64,000 nucleotides of DNA from Rhipicephalus microplus (GCF_043290135.1 NC_134700.1:80659000-80722999); one strand, 5' to 3'; shown: positions 42,740-53,559, counted from the first letter of the stretch. The notes: a model not told the origin generated them from the letters alone. Numbers and translations: made by a program.

Positions 42740-44074
42740 CGAACTAATGTAGAGATCTGCAGCATCATTTGCCACAGGCACAGGCCTCATGCTGGCATCT
42801 TCGTCATCCTCTGACATCACCTCCGAAGGAACCTCTAGAACTTCATCAATCAATGTGTCCAATGTGTCCTCCTTGCAGGTTGGCACATCTTCATCGACAG
42901 TGACATTACTTCCTATGTCCACGACGAGTCCTTTATTGCCTAGCGAGGCAACGAGGCTCACCTCTTCCTCGTCGTCTTCCCAACTGTCCTGCGTCGAGCA
43001 CTCGGGCACCGCAAAACCAGCATGACGGAATGAATTTATTATAGTCATGTCAGTCGCCTGGCTCCAGGCATTCGTGAGGAGGTGAAGTGCTGTCAGCAGG
43101 TCCACTGTGTACTGTTCGTCGCTCTCCATGCACAGTAACATTCTCTGCAGAAGAGATCGGCGATAGTGCCTTTTCAGGCTGCTGATCACCCCCTGGTCCA
43201 TTGGCTGGAGCTTGGCTGAGGTGTTAGCGGGCAAAAACTCCAAGCGAATGGCCTGAAGGTCGGCAACATGCCCGTGCCCACGGGGCAGTTGTCCAACAGG
43301 AATATGACACATCTCTTTTCTTTCTGGAATCGGCAATCCATGTCTTACAGCCACTCCTCAAAAATTGACTGAGTCATCCAGGATTTTGAGTAGGCCGTGT
43401 AGGTCACCGGCAGCGTTTTAGCGTGCTTGAAGCAGCGCGGCGATCTTGATTTGCCGATGACCAACAGTTTCAGCTTGTCGCTTCCTGACATGTTTGCGCC
43501 AATGAGTACGGTAACCCTCACCTTGCTGTGCTTTCCCCCTGTGCAGTCGTCGCCAGCAAAAGCGAGCGTCTTCTGTGGAAGCAGCTGGTAAAAGAGGGCT
43601 GTCTCGTCGACGTTGTAGACGTCGCCGGGGTCATAATCCTGAAGGATCTCCTTCAGCTTGGTCAGCCTCCAATCGTTGCAGGTCACTTCGTCAACGGCGG
43701 CGGCCTCACCGGCAATAGATCGGAACACAAGTCCGTGTCTTTTTCTGAAGCGATCGAGCCATCCGTCGCTGCAGGCAAATTCGATGTTCATTCGTAGGGC
43801 AATTTCCTCCGCTTTCGCCTTCAGAACTACGCCATTCACAGGCAGATTCACGCTACGAGCAGGTTGGATCCATGCGAGCAGAACATTCTCCATCGCTCAA
43901 TGCAGCAGTTACCCGCGCACTATCCTTCACGATGCCCGTTAGTGTGCTCTTCGCAATCCCGAAGTTGCGTGCAATCTCGGTCTTCGTGAGCTTGCCAGCT
44001 CTCACTTCGGACAAAATTTCTGCTTTCCTTGAAAGCTCGATTGGCTTTCGTTGTACACTTGGCTTGCTGGCCAT
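42740..44074 (-). pseudogene. Tigger/pogo transposase, N-terminal and central part
   Basis: ATG at 44074 gives MASKPSVQRKPIELSRKAE, then VRAGKLTKTEIARNFGIAKS, a CENP-B-type helix-turn-helix. A frameshift near 43890 leads to NIEFACSDGWLDRFRKRHGL (second CENP-B/HTH domain) and the DDE core, with first Asp in DPGDVYNVDETALFYQLLP. A nonsense codon and shift near 43345 follow; LLDNCP (second Asp) is readable in a side frame near 43300. FLPANTSAKLQPMDQGVISS holds the third Asp. An acidic tail runs to DAADLYISSL, where the TTAA element interrupts. The gene is dead twice over: by frameshifts and by the insertion. Confidence 0.88.
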
Positions 44075-44762
44075 TTTCAACGAGACAAGCGAAGCAAACA
44101 AAGCGCATGGAATAGAAAACGTGCGATCGCAGGCTTGGCGCAGAGAAAGAACTCGTTTCCTCGGCGATGGCGACGGCGAGGTCGGAGAGGAGAAAGAACA
44201 TCCTCGTGGAGAGAGCTGTGGCTGTACGACGCGAGCTCACATGTTCCCGCTGAGAAACGGCATTGGTCATGAGAGCTGCTCTCTTCGCGAATAGGGAGTC
44301 TCGGTCGTCATTTTGTTTTTTCACTTTTTCCCCAGCTTGCTTCTTCGCGGACGATAGCCGATCTCAAAACTCTCTTGCTCTCTCATTTTCTTCTTGTTTG
44401 CTTTGCCGCTCGCTCTGCGGGTCGAAGTGCAGGTGATGCCGCAGGCCATTCTTTTGTCGCTGCCTCCCTCCCTCCGCCGTGGCGCGAATTCGCTTCGCGC
44501 CGTTGCTGCTTTTGTATTTTCTTTCCCTCCGGCCGTGGGAATGCCCCCCCAAGATTGCCATCATTCCTCTGTAGAATCGCCTCGGTCTCCCGGTCTCCGC
44601 GAAAGTGTTCGTCTTAACAGAAGAGCGGGTACAAGGCTATTCGTCTTAAGCGGATTTTTTTTGCATTGGGTCTATGAAAAACCAAACAAACGTTCTCACG
44701 TTGTTCGGCATAAGCGAGAATTCGTCGTAAACGAGCTCGTCTTAACGGGAGTTCACTGTATA

Positions 44763-44880
44763 TAAAAATGCAAGAAAGAAAAAACAACCCAGAAAAAGAC
44801 TCCAGCGCGCGAAATCGAACTTGGGTCCTCTCAATCGTGAGTGGGAGGCGTTAACCACTAAGCCACCGAGAAACATGTAC
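44763..44880 (-). repeat. tRNA-derived SINE
   Basis: The minus strand from about 44878 reads GGTGGCTTAGTGGTTAACGC (A-box-like) and, about 50 bases on, AAGTTCGATTTCGCGC (B-box-like), a 72-nt tRNA-like head. The anticodon stem has a mismatch and an oversized loop, so it is not a functional tRNA gene. A T-rich tail (GTCTTTTTCTGGGTTGTTTT) follows and stops at the Tigger end. Confidence 0.6.
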
Positions 44881-44968
44881 TTCACCCTTCAAATGGCAAG
44901 CTATTTATATCTACCACCTTCCGCTGCTCACGGGCTTCTCGGCTGTAATTATCGTGTTTTCAGCATTG

Positions 44969-45044
44969 CAGGGGACATTGATAGTATAGGGCTACGTAGG
45001 CTGCTAGTTTTTAAATTGGGTACATTCGTGTATGTTTTTATTGC
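44969..45044 (-). repeat. 76-bp dispersed repeat, copy 2
   Basis: Inverted relative to 33407-33482, about 95% identical. Confidence 0.85.
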
Positions 45045-45515
45045 ACTGAAAACAAGATGATGACGCAATGAGTGTGCGCCGCCACACCACACGGCGGCGC
45101 GCGCTCCAATCTCCCAAGCATACTTTGCCCCGCTTAGAGGAGGGGAGCAACACTCCCTTGTGCACTGTTATTTCGCGGTGAGGAGGGAAAGATCGAACAT
45201 CTTGGCTGGCCTCGGGCTTTACCTGGAACGATTCTGTTGTAAATACCGGGCGCACAAAGGTCACTGCAATCATTGCAGTCTCTGCGAAAAGCGTGCGATT
45301 TTCAGACACAGCAAAGTAACAATTGAAACGCTTATTCGCATGCATGTGTACCTGTGAGTACGTTTTGTGCATCATTTGTGCGTGAGAAACGCGGGGCACG
45401 TTTCGATCTGCTTTCCATTCTGTGAGTGACCTTCCAATTTGTTACTATTGCGTTCATTGCTTCGCCTCTGCGACAAAGCTGTGACATTTTTCATAGCGAT
45501 GTGAGATGTGGACCT

Positions 45516-45586
45516 TGATGTCGGACTGGCCACCATGTGAAATGTTCAGGTCAAAACATTTCACATGGTGGCCAGTCCAACATCAA
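45516..45586. repeat. Long hairpin (31-bp arms)
   Basis: 45516-45547 (TGATGTCGGACTGGCCACCA...) is the reverse complement of 45556-45586 (...GGTGGCCAGTCCAACATCA) apart from one mismatch and one bulged A. The loop is 8 bases. Confidence 0.9.
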
Positions 45587-47489
45587 TTTCCAAAATCCAA
45601 ACTTCCCTCTCTTCGACAGCACAAAGTATGGCAATTCTGTCGTGTTCCCACAACTGCTAAGTTTAAAGAATCTGAATCAGATAAATTTACCAAACAAGGG
45701 GGAGGGTAGCGGTAGGCAGGCTGACTTCCCTTGTGCCTCTCCCCCCCTTTCATTACTTTTTCAGAGAAAAATATTTCCAAAGAATAAAGGGGAAGAGTCT
45801 CCCAAATAGCCCCATATGATAAACAATGAAGGTGTAGTGTTCAAAAACTAAGTAGAATCTTCGTGATATGAATCTCAAAGAAAGCAAACATATTCGTATC
45901 ACCCACAATTTCACATCAATAAAAGCCAGCTAAATCTTTTTTCAAACCACGGCATACACACAAAACATCTGTTTTCGTCAAAAAAACTCAAGTACTATTT
46001 CTTTCTGGGACTCACGTGAACGAACCAACAATGCATGCCGGCTGCCCCAAAAGTGCGCATCAAACCTTTGCTTGAGGCCAACTGGAAACTAGGTGTCCAA
46101 GTCTGTGCCCCCACAGTCATGAGCGAAGGTCTGACAGGAATGCCAAAATGTGCTTTGCGACTTCATTGCCTCTAATCTATGGCTGCATTTGCCGCGTCTT
46201 TTCAGAGCTCGATAATCGTGTCGCAGCGACAGCAGTTCTGTTTGGCGCAACTGCTGTACACCACAGTTCTGTTTTCAGTTCGCACGCGCTGGCCAAGCAT
46301 GCACCTTAAAAACCTAGTCGTTTGTTGCTATCCATGATTGCATCTGCTGTGGTTTTGGGAGCAACATTCGCAGAAGGCCACGTTGCTCTGGCTGGGTAAC
46401 ACGCATGAGCACTTGCCCGAGTTCTCTCAGCTACATACTCAACATACAAGATCGTGCCAAGAACGACTGTGCTTTCATCCAGCTCTGACAGTACGTGTGC
46501 TAGTTGCATGCGTACTTATGAAGCTTCCAGCATGTTGCTCTCGGCTATTGTTTGTCGGCTTGAAACCGAAATTCAAAAAACCCACCGTGACACGGAAAGG
46601 TGTTTAGAGCATGCGATTTTCGGTCCATTGGCTAGGGCCAAAAAAAAATTTGGCTGGGGAAATTCACGAAGTCATATCAGCCGGTTTCGTACCACTGAAA
46701 CTCTGTAGTACAACTACATCAAGGTGTCATAAATTGGTTTCCACAATGCGGTAGTTTTGCAAAAAGCCTGGATCAGATTGGTTTGAATGGGGTCTGAACA
46801 CGCACAAATGTAAGAGATGCGTCAAAATTCTGGAGCTCCCCAGAAAATCCAGGAGAGGAAAGTGTTCAGAAACGCCTGGAAGTACTGTTGCGACTTCGAG
46901 CCTGCCATTGCATTGCAAGCCCACTACCGTTCCTGGCACGTAGGATAGTTGTCTGAGAGTGCTCGACCATGTTTAAAAGCAGTGAGCTCAACAGCGTTAA
47001 TTATCTAAGAGAACATCCAAATATGAAAGTCATTTTCCTGCTTCCTTGTCATGTATTGATCCTAATGTTTTTATTAGTGATACTTAGTTAATAATATACG
47101 TAAATTTTCTAAAGCCTCTGGAGCACTCGAAAATGACCAGTCGAATGTACCATTAAACACAGCAGCCCTACTGCATTGGACGAAGCAGCAGGTTGTACGA
47201 AATAAAACACAAAAACTGAAGTTCTAACCACCTGCTTACACACAATGCCAATGACACATGTCTGCAGACGCACCAAGGCGGCAGCGACATAGAGAAAGAG
47301 AAACATTTTTACGGTTCGGATTCGTAACCATCCCCCGAAAAGATGACAGAAGGTCTCACCAGTAGCGGAACGTACCATAACACCGTTTTAATGGCCTGCC
47401 TGACTCGCTACGTCAACATGCCAGAGCTATTTAGAAAGGCCACACTGTTTTAATAGACTTTCAACTTTATTCTATTTGAAATTAAATAT

Positions 47490-47616
47490 TGTGAGCATTA
47501 TTCATGCGCGTCATCTTATCATACGTACATACTCATCATCAACAGTCTGACCTGTGTTGTGGGGCGGAGGCTCGGCAAGTAAAAGAAGTGTCTTACAGCC
47601 AAAACGTTGCCTTACA
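47490..47616 (+). repeat. GypG 5' LTR
   Basis: 127 bp, unusually short for a gypsy element. Identical in design to 52706-52830. Confidence 0.93.
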
Positions 47617-47618
47617 AG

Positions 47619-47632
47619 TGGTGGAGAGTGCT
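47619..47632 (+). promoter_or_regulatory. GypG primer-binding-site candidate
   Basis: TGGTGGAGAGTGCT begins 3 bases after the 5' LTR, as in GypB. The word is shared with 5571, 22798 and 29023. Confidence 0.6.
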
Positions 47633-47738
47633 TTCCGGTCCCCTGGTCCTCTCCCTGCAACGCTTTTTCGTTATCTTCGACTACTAACCATCCCTGGAGC
47701 TCCGGTTGGGTCGCCGTCTGCGCAGTCAGCCCACGGTC

Positions 47739-48944
47739 ATGTCTCAAGACGAGCACAACACGGCTCCATCCACCCCACCTACACCCCTGGGCATGCCTTC
47801 ATGGACTGTCACCGCCCCTCAAAAAGATCCCCCGATGTTCGCCGGCCTTCGCGGTGAAGACGTTGAAGACTGGTTGGATGAGTACGTCCGTGTGAGTGCG
47901 CTTAACTATTGGCATGACTCTCTGAAGCTGTCCCGCGTACCGTTCTCTCTGACGGGGGTTGCTAAGACATGGTCTCTCAACCATCAAGTGGATTTCCCGG
48001 ACTGGCCTACCTTTAAGCAGCAGCTCCATCAGATCTTTGCCAACCCTTCTGTCCGTGCAGACATAGCCAAACGGAAGCTTGCTGAACGTGTGCAGCACTC
48101 CGGTGAGTCTTATACTTCGTACATTAAAGATGTCTTCGCCCTATGCCGTCGCGTCGACAGCTCAATGGCGGAACATGACCGCGTTCGCCACCTGCTCAAG
48201 GGCATAGGCGCCGTCGCATTTAACGCTTTAGCGGCAAAGAACCCCACCACGGTCGCGGATATCATCAGTACGTGTTAGCGACTCGATGACCTTCAACTTA
48301 TACATTTACAACCTGACACAGGAGATCTCAGGCCAACACATGACAATGAGCTCCGTGCGTTCATACGGTCCATGATCTGCAAGGAGCTGCAACTCCAGGC
48401 AACCTCGTCGTCTTATGAGCTTTGCATAACGCCTTCTGCAGGCAGCCTCCGCAACATCATCAGGGAGGAACTGGCATCCATGACGTGTGAGCAAGTCCCG
48501 AGCTCGCATACCCCTCCAAAGCCGACATACGCTCAGGTGGTTGCAGCGTCACCTTCTCAGCAGTCATCGAAGTATGTGTCAACTACGCAGCCCTCACTGA
48601 ATGCCCTCGCCCCGAAGGCACCGCCTCCTTCTTTCCATGCCTGGCATTTAACTCCACCGATTTGCTATTATTGCGAAATACGTGGCCACATCCCACGGTT
48701 CTGTCATCGACGTCAACAAGACGAAAGGCGTGGCTATGGTGACTTCTGGAGGGAGGAGTTTGCCCCTGCTCCACAACATCGCCACCCATACCAACTGTAC
48801 CAACGCCGCTCACCCTCTCCGCAGCACTTTGATGCAGCCAGTACCTTCCGCTCCTCGCACCGTCGCTCCCCGTCACCTATGCGCCGTTCCTCGTCACCAC
48901 TTCGTCCGGCTACCACGGCGTCTGATCATCGCCCGGAAAACTAA
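47739..48944 (+). pseudogene. gag: GypG gag
   Basis: ATG at 47739 starts MSQDEHNTAPSTPPTPLG. Capsid wording: FAGLRGEDVEDWLDEYVRVS, FSLTGVAKTWSLNHQVDFPD, RADIAKRKLAERVQHSGESY, SYIKDVFALCRRVD. A single in-frame TAG at 48276-48278 interrupts; the same frame then continues with the CCHC knuckle CYYCEIRGHIPRFC (about 48664-48705) and an Arg/Ser/Pro-rich tail, ending RPEN and TAA at 48942-48944. GGAAAAC at 48935-48941 directly precedes the stop. One base change would separate this from an open gag of about 400 codons. Confidence 0.9.
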
Positions 48945-49384
48945 AGAGTGCAGCTTCAGGAGGGAAAGCTGCATTTTGCGGGCTGCATCGAACTCCTCCG
49001 GAACGCCCTTCCAATGTACTTTCAGTGTGTGTTGAGGGTATATGGACTGAAGCCTTGGTGGACACAGGTGCATCGCTCTCAGTTATTAGTATGGACTTGT
49101 GTTCCCGTTTACGCAAAGTCAAGACACCGTATGATGGCCCTCCGCTTCGCTGCGCTAATGCGGTTTTTGTTCAGCCTTCTGGTGTTTGCACAGCACGAGT
49201 TTTTATTGAGGGCATCCTTCATTACGCAAAGTCAAGACACCGTATGATGGCCCTCCGCTTCGCTGCGCTAATGCGGTTTTTGTTCAGCCTTCTGGTGTTT
49301 GCACAGCACGAGTTTTTCTTGAGGGCATCCTTCACCATGTACAGTTCCTCGTTCTGTCTTCGTGTGCTAATGCACTCATTTTAG
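48935..49384 (+). pseudogene. pol: GypG aspartic protease with 113-bp tandem duplication
   Basis: Opens in the -1 frame from gag as GKLKSAASGGKAAFCG. Catalytic segment EALVDTGASLSVISMDLCSR has DTGA intact. The stretch 49111-49223 is repeated in tandem at 49224-49336 (CGCAAAGTCAAGACACCGTA...GAGGGCATCCTTCA). As 113 is not a multiple of three, the second copy runs out of frame and the protease C-terminal half is lost. Confidence 0.88.
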
Positions 49385-49413
49385 GGTGGGACTTTCTCTC
49401 CTCAGCTTCAGCC

Positions 49414-50460
49414 GTGATATCTTGCTGTCAGAGGGTCATTCGCATGTCAGATACTGCGCTTTCGTCCGATAAAGATGCTCGTAGCCAGCGCTTCGTCACC
49501 GCTGATGACTGTTTTATTCTTCCAGGTAATGAGCATATTCTGACCCTGACATCAGATAAGATCAGTACTGGTGATGTGTTCCCAGCACCGTGTGGACGCT
49601 ACATCTCTGGTGGACTTACCATCGCTCCTAGCCTGGTGCGCTTTCGTGATGGCAGAGCATTAGTTACGGCAGTTAACCCAACTTCATTGCCTGTTGCCCT
49701 GCCTCAGGGCACCAGTGTGGTTTGCTTCACAGATACCGAACCACTTTCTCTGGTGCCCCTTCACGGAGACTCGCCATCTTTCTCTACGAGTACTGATGAC
49801 CAGGCTACAATGGCTGCTTTAAAAGCCACAATAAATCCCGATCTCACGTCAGCGCAAAAGCAAGAACTTTTGGGTATCCTTCAAAAACACAGTGCTTCAT
49901 TTGATGTGAATTTCAAGCTTTTGGATCGCACTTCCGTCGCCGTACATCGAATTGAAACGGAAGGCAATACAATTGTGCGCCGCCGCCCATATCGAGTGTC
50001 ATCCGCAGAGCAGAAAATCATCGAGAACAACGTTGCTGATATGCTCAAACAAGATGTTATCCGGCCTTCGTCCAGCTCGTGGTCATCACCTGTAGTGCTA
50101 GTCCGAATGAAGGATGGTTCGGTGCGATTGTGCGTCGATTATCGAGCAGTTAATAAGATCACGCGAAAAGACGTGTACCCGATCCCACGAGTCGACGACG
50201 CACTTGACTCTCTGCAAGACGCTGAATTTTTCTCCAGCCTGGATTTACGGTCTGGTTATTGGCAAATACCTATGCACAAAGCGGACAAAGAAAAAAACTG
50301 CCTTTGCAACACCAGACGGGCTCTATGAATTCAACGTGATGCTATTCGGTTTATGTAATGCTCCTGCCACGTTTGAACGCATGATTGACACAGTTCTACG
50401 CAGCCTAAAATGGAAAACATGTCTATGTTATCTAGATGACATCGTCATTTTCTCCTAGAT
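49414..50460 (+). pseudogene. pol: GypG reverse transcriptase
   Basis: 49414-50328 holds the linker and RT start: TVHRIETEG-type region, RRRPYRVSSAEQKIIENN, WSSPVVLVRMKDGSVRLCVD, KDVYPIPRVDDALDSL, FFSSLDLRSGYWQIP. A one-base shift at an A-run near 50290 moves to FATPDGLYEFNVMLFGLCNA and CLCYLDDIVIFS, with catalytic YLDD at about 50428-50439. The 23-bp segment 50432-50454 is then duplicated at 50455-50477, which inserts a stop. The catalytic residues remain, but the frame is broken on both sides of them. Confidence 0.88.
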
Positions 50461-50477
50461 GACATCGTCATTTTCTC

Positions 50478-51537
50478 CACTTCTTTTCGTCAGCACCTTG
50501 ATCGTTTAGACGAAGTTTTGACGTGTATTTCTAATGCTGGACTTCAGCTAAACACAAAGTAATGCCATTTCGCCAGCAAGAACAACAAGGTGTTGGGCCA
50601 CCTTGTCAGCAAAGATGGCATTTGCCCGGATCCTGACAAGCTTGCTGCCGTGATATGCTTCCCTCGGCCGGAAAATCAGAAACACCTACGAAGTTTTCTG
50701 GGCCTGGCATCCTACTTCCGCCGCTTCATCAGCCATTTTGTTGCCATCGCGTCGCCACTGCATAAGCTGCTGACATCCGCATCAAATTTCGCTTGGAACG
50801 ACGACTGCGAGCGTGCCTTTCAAGCCCTCAAGCATGCTTTAACATCCGACCCTCTTCTGTGCCATTTCGACGAGAACGTACCTACATGTCTCCACACCGC
50901 CGCGAGTGGCCATGGTATTGGCGCAGTTCTTCTACAGCGGGATGCCACTTCACGGGAAAGAGTTATTGCGTATGCTAGTCGTGCTCTTACGGCTGCTGAA
51001 CAGAACTACTCCATAACTGAGCAGGAGTGCCTTGCAGTCGTTTGGGCCGTACAAAAATTTCTACCGTATCTTTACAGACGCCACTTCACAGTTATTACAG
51101 ACCATCACGCCTTGTGCTGGCTATCGTCACTGAAAAACTTGTCTGGTCGCCTCGGTCGTTGGGTGCTCCACCTACAAGAGTACGATTTTGACGTCCCCTA
51201 TAAATCTGGCAAAAGACACCAAGATGCAGATGCTCTCTCTCATTGCCCCCTTCCACTGTCATCATCGAGTACGTCAGCTGATTGCTCGTCTGGTGGGCAA
51301 AGCACTGCGTCACCCCTCACATTATCACCACTTGCGGTTATCGATACGGAGGCTTCAAATCACTACACTGAGTTCGCCAAACGCCAGCGTGATGATCCAT
51401 ATTGCAATAGCATTATTCAACGCCTAAATGGTATATCACCTACTCCTAATGCTAGATTGCACCGACAACTACGACAATTTAAGCTCTATAACAATGTGCT
51501 CTATCGTTACGTTTACACTACTGATGGACATCACTAG
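50478..51537 (+). pseudogene. pol: GypG RNase H
   Basis: The open frame from 50590 begins GHLVSKDGICPDPDKLAAV (RT thumb end), then FLGLASYFRRFISHFVAIAS. RNase H has CLHTAASGHGIGAVLLQRDA; the family has TDASGHG, so the first catalytic Asp is Ala. IAYASRALTAAEQNYSITEQ, ECLAVVWAVQKFLPYL and ITDHHALCWLSSLKN are otherwise standard. The frame continues to LYRYVYTTDGHH and a stop at 51537 before the integrase. Confidence 0.88.
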
Positions 51538-52665
51538 GTTCCAGTACTTCTGCGTTCTCTACGTCACCAAGTCCTCGAAGCCTTTCACGATGACCCATGT
51601 GCAGGCCACTTGGGATTTCACAAAACACAAAGCCGCATCAGGAAACGTTTCTTCTGCCCTGGCATCTCTACCTTTGTGGCCAAGTACGTTGCATCTTGCC
51701 ATCTGTGTCAACGGCGGAAGCGACCAACTTCGTCTCCTGCTGGCCTTCTGCAACCCATCCCGTGTCCCGAGGCTCCTTTCGCCATGGTTGGCATAGACCT
51801 ACTAGCACCTCTCCCCATCACACCAGCAGGTAATCGTTGGATTGTGACTGCTGTCGATCACCTGACACGGTACGCAGAGACTGCTGCACTACGCACAAGT
51901 TCTGCTCCAGATGTCGCAGACTTCTTTCTCAACGCCATTGTATTGCGTCACGGTGCACCTTGCGTCCTCCTGTGTGATCGCGGCAAGACGTTCCTGTCCA
52001 CCATAATCGAAACCCTGCTCACAACCTGTGGTACAGCACCTAAGACGACGTCAGCCTACCACCCCCAAACTAATGGGCTGACAGAGGGATTTCATACAGA
52101 GGGATTTCATACAGAGGGATTTCATCGGAAACTAACAGAGATGCTATCAATGTACATCGCACCAAGCCACGACAACTGGGATACGATTTTGCCTTTTGTG
52201 ACGTTTGCCCATAACACCGCTGTTCAAAGAACTACTGGCTATTCGCCTTTCTACCTCGTGTACGGCTGTTCACCGACATTCACCATTCCTAAATCTTCCA
52301 ACTGACGCCTCAGCAACCGTATCAGAGCAGTTCATCACAAGGCTCGAGGAATGTCGGCAACAGGCTCGCCTTAATACAGAAGCCAATCACCAAGATCCCA
52401 AGCAGCGCTACGACAGCTCTCATCGTGACGTCTCCTTCAGTCCGGGGAATGAAGTGTTGCTTTGGACGCCCATTCGTACTCCAGGATTGTGCGATTAATT
52501 TCAGTCACGTTTCATTAGATCCTATACAATCCATGAACAAACGTCACCAGTGAACTACCGTGTCACTCCCAGCGACCTTTCTTCGAATCGTCGCTGTCGT
52601 GGTTCGGAGATTGTCCATGTATCGCGTCTGAAGCCATTTGTTCGACGTTCCGTTTCCGTCTAAGA
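51538..52665 (+). pseudogene. pol: GypG integrase with a triplicated pentapeptide
   Basis: 51560-51720 carries FHDDPCAGHLGFHKT (side frame) and VASCHLCQRRK, the HHCC domain. The core reads FAMVGIDLLAPLPITPAGNR (first Asp), CVLLCDRGKTFLS (second Asp) and HPQTNGLTEG, after which TEGFH occurs three times (52082-52126, 15-bp unit ACAGAGGGATTTCAT) before RKLTEMLSMY. The catalytic Glu position lies in this triplicated stretch. A frame change near 52300 leads to NEVLLWTPIRTPGL and GSEIVHVSRLKPFVRRSVSV, ending about 52665. Confidence 0.87.
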
Positions 52666-52705
52666 CGCGTCTGGGCTGGCCGCTCACGCGTGGGGGGGAA
52701 ATAAG

Positions 52706-52830
52706 TGTGAGCATTATTCATGCGCGTCATCTTATCATATGTACATACTCATCATCAACAGTCTGACCTGTGTTGTGGGACAGAGGCTCGGCAAGTAAAA
52801 GAAGTCTTTCAGCCAAAACGTTGCCTTACA
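52706..52830 (+). repeat. GypG 3' LTR
   Basis: 125 bp, paired with 47490-47616. Confidence 0.93.
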
Positions 52831-52885
52831 ATAATATATTCTATAAAAAAATTTCAAGCAAGATTCATAAATAAGAAGTTGAAGT

Positions 52886-52925
52886 TTGTCCACTTTACGA
52901 AAAATTTGGAAGAGTTGGCAGGTAT
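52886..52925 (-). repeat. Fragment resembling the hAT element's right end
   Basis: CACTTTACGAAAAA...GTTGGCAGGTAT resembles the hAT end at 39241-39278 (CACTTTACGATAAA...CTTGGCAGGTAT). Confidence 0.4.
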
Positions 52926-52938
52926 TTATGGATGACTA

Positions 52939-52970
52939 CAGCGGAATCTCGATAAATTGAACAGTGCGGA
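52939..52970. repeat. Pogo/Tigger-type terminal repeat fragment
   Basis: TA then CAGCGGAATCTCGATAAATT, the usual wording of a Tigger-type end (CAGTNGAATCTCG...). No partner end found. Confidence 0.4.
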
Positions 52971-53060
52971 GATCACAGAACCTTTTTATATAGCCAAAAT
53001 TCTATATATAAAGTCACATGACACACGAGTCAAGCTCAATCATACCTGGATGCCCTAGAG

Positions 53061-53155
53061 TCATTGCGGTGGTGCCTCGGAGCTGGCTTTAATGTCTTCG
53101 AGGAGACTGCGTGCTGCACTCTCCATGCTAGCTTGCAGCTGTTGCCCAGTTGGGT
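53061..53155 (-). CDS. Last coding exon of an unidentified host gene
   Basis: On the minus strand a pyrimidine tract ending TTCTTCTGTAG (53156-53170) precedes the exon. It supplies AC, completing a split codon, then PTGQQLQASMESAARSLLED, IKASSEAPPQ and TGA at 53063-53061. The peptide is hydrophilic, Ala/Ser/Glu-rich and probably helical. Phase fits the exon at 57642-57737: G plus AC makes GAC (Asp). I do not recognise the protein and propose no function. The exon boundary would be refuted by transcripts lacking it. Confidence 0.6.
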
Positions 53156-53559
53156 CTACAGAAGAATAACAGAAAAATCAAAACAAAGAACAATTTTCTT
53201 TTTTGTACAATTTCAAGTCTGCAGACTTTTCTGACCCAGAATCAGTCATTTGTTTGTTCTAGCATGTCTAAAAATCACATATTTCGAAACCTATACGGCC
53301 TGATTCACCCCCCTTAAGTAAGCTTCACCTGAGTGCACATGTGGGCAGCTAAAAACGCACCGAAATAAAGGGCACTAATTTTTTTGACAAGTCTAATGGT
53401 AATAATATTTGGTCTGGCAACAAGTTCTTTATCTGCCGAGTCAATGTTTAGCCACAGGTAAAAGTACTTTACGCACATTTTTTTGCACGTGTTCCAAAAG
53501 TTTGCAGAGTTCCAAAAGTATAATGGTTAAGCCATTAGAAGAAATATAGGCAGAAAATC

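Larger units (their letters stand above)
36498..44758 (-). mobile_element. Pogo/Tigger DNA transposon carrying two nested transposons
   Basis: Terminal repeats CAGTGAACTCCCTTTAAGACGA (36498) and, on the other strand from 44758, CAGTGAACTCCCGTTAAGACGA, each flanked by TA (36496-36497, 44759-44760), the target of Tc1/mariner/pogo elements. Several TTCGTCTTA subterminal words follow on both sides. The transposase is on the minus strand. Total 8261 bp; subtracting the hAT-like and TTAA elements with one target copy each leaves about 2.4 kb, a normal Tigger size. Confidence 0.92.
44881..47489. other. No gene seen; holds two repeats
   Basis: Contains the second copy of the 76-bp dispersed repeat (44969-45044) and the 31-bp hairpin (45516-45586). 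Open frames are short and lack domain wording. Confidence 0.5.
47490..52830 (+). mobile_element. Gypsy LTR retrotransposon GypG with very short LTRs
   Basis: 5341 bp. LTRs of 127 and 125 bp (47490-47616, 52706-52830) start TGTGAGCATT and end GCCTTACA, with three substitutions and a 2-bp gap. A primer-site candidate TGGTGGAGAGTGCT begins at 47619 and the purine tract TGGGGGGGAAATAAG precedes the 3' LTR. Flanks ATAT and ATAA are a near but imperfect 4-bp duplication. It has a full gag-pol complement, with four tandem-duplication or frameshift lesions and one nonsense codon in gag. Confidence 0.92.

Noticed and set aside
44806..44878. Functional tRNA gene
   Set aside because: The anticodon stem is mismatched, the loop is too long, and the sequence continues into a SINE tail.
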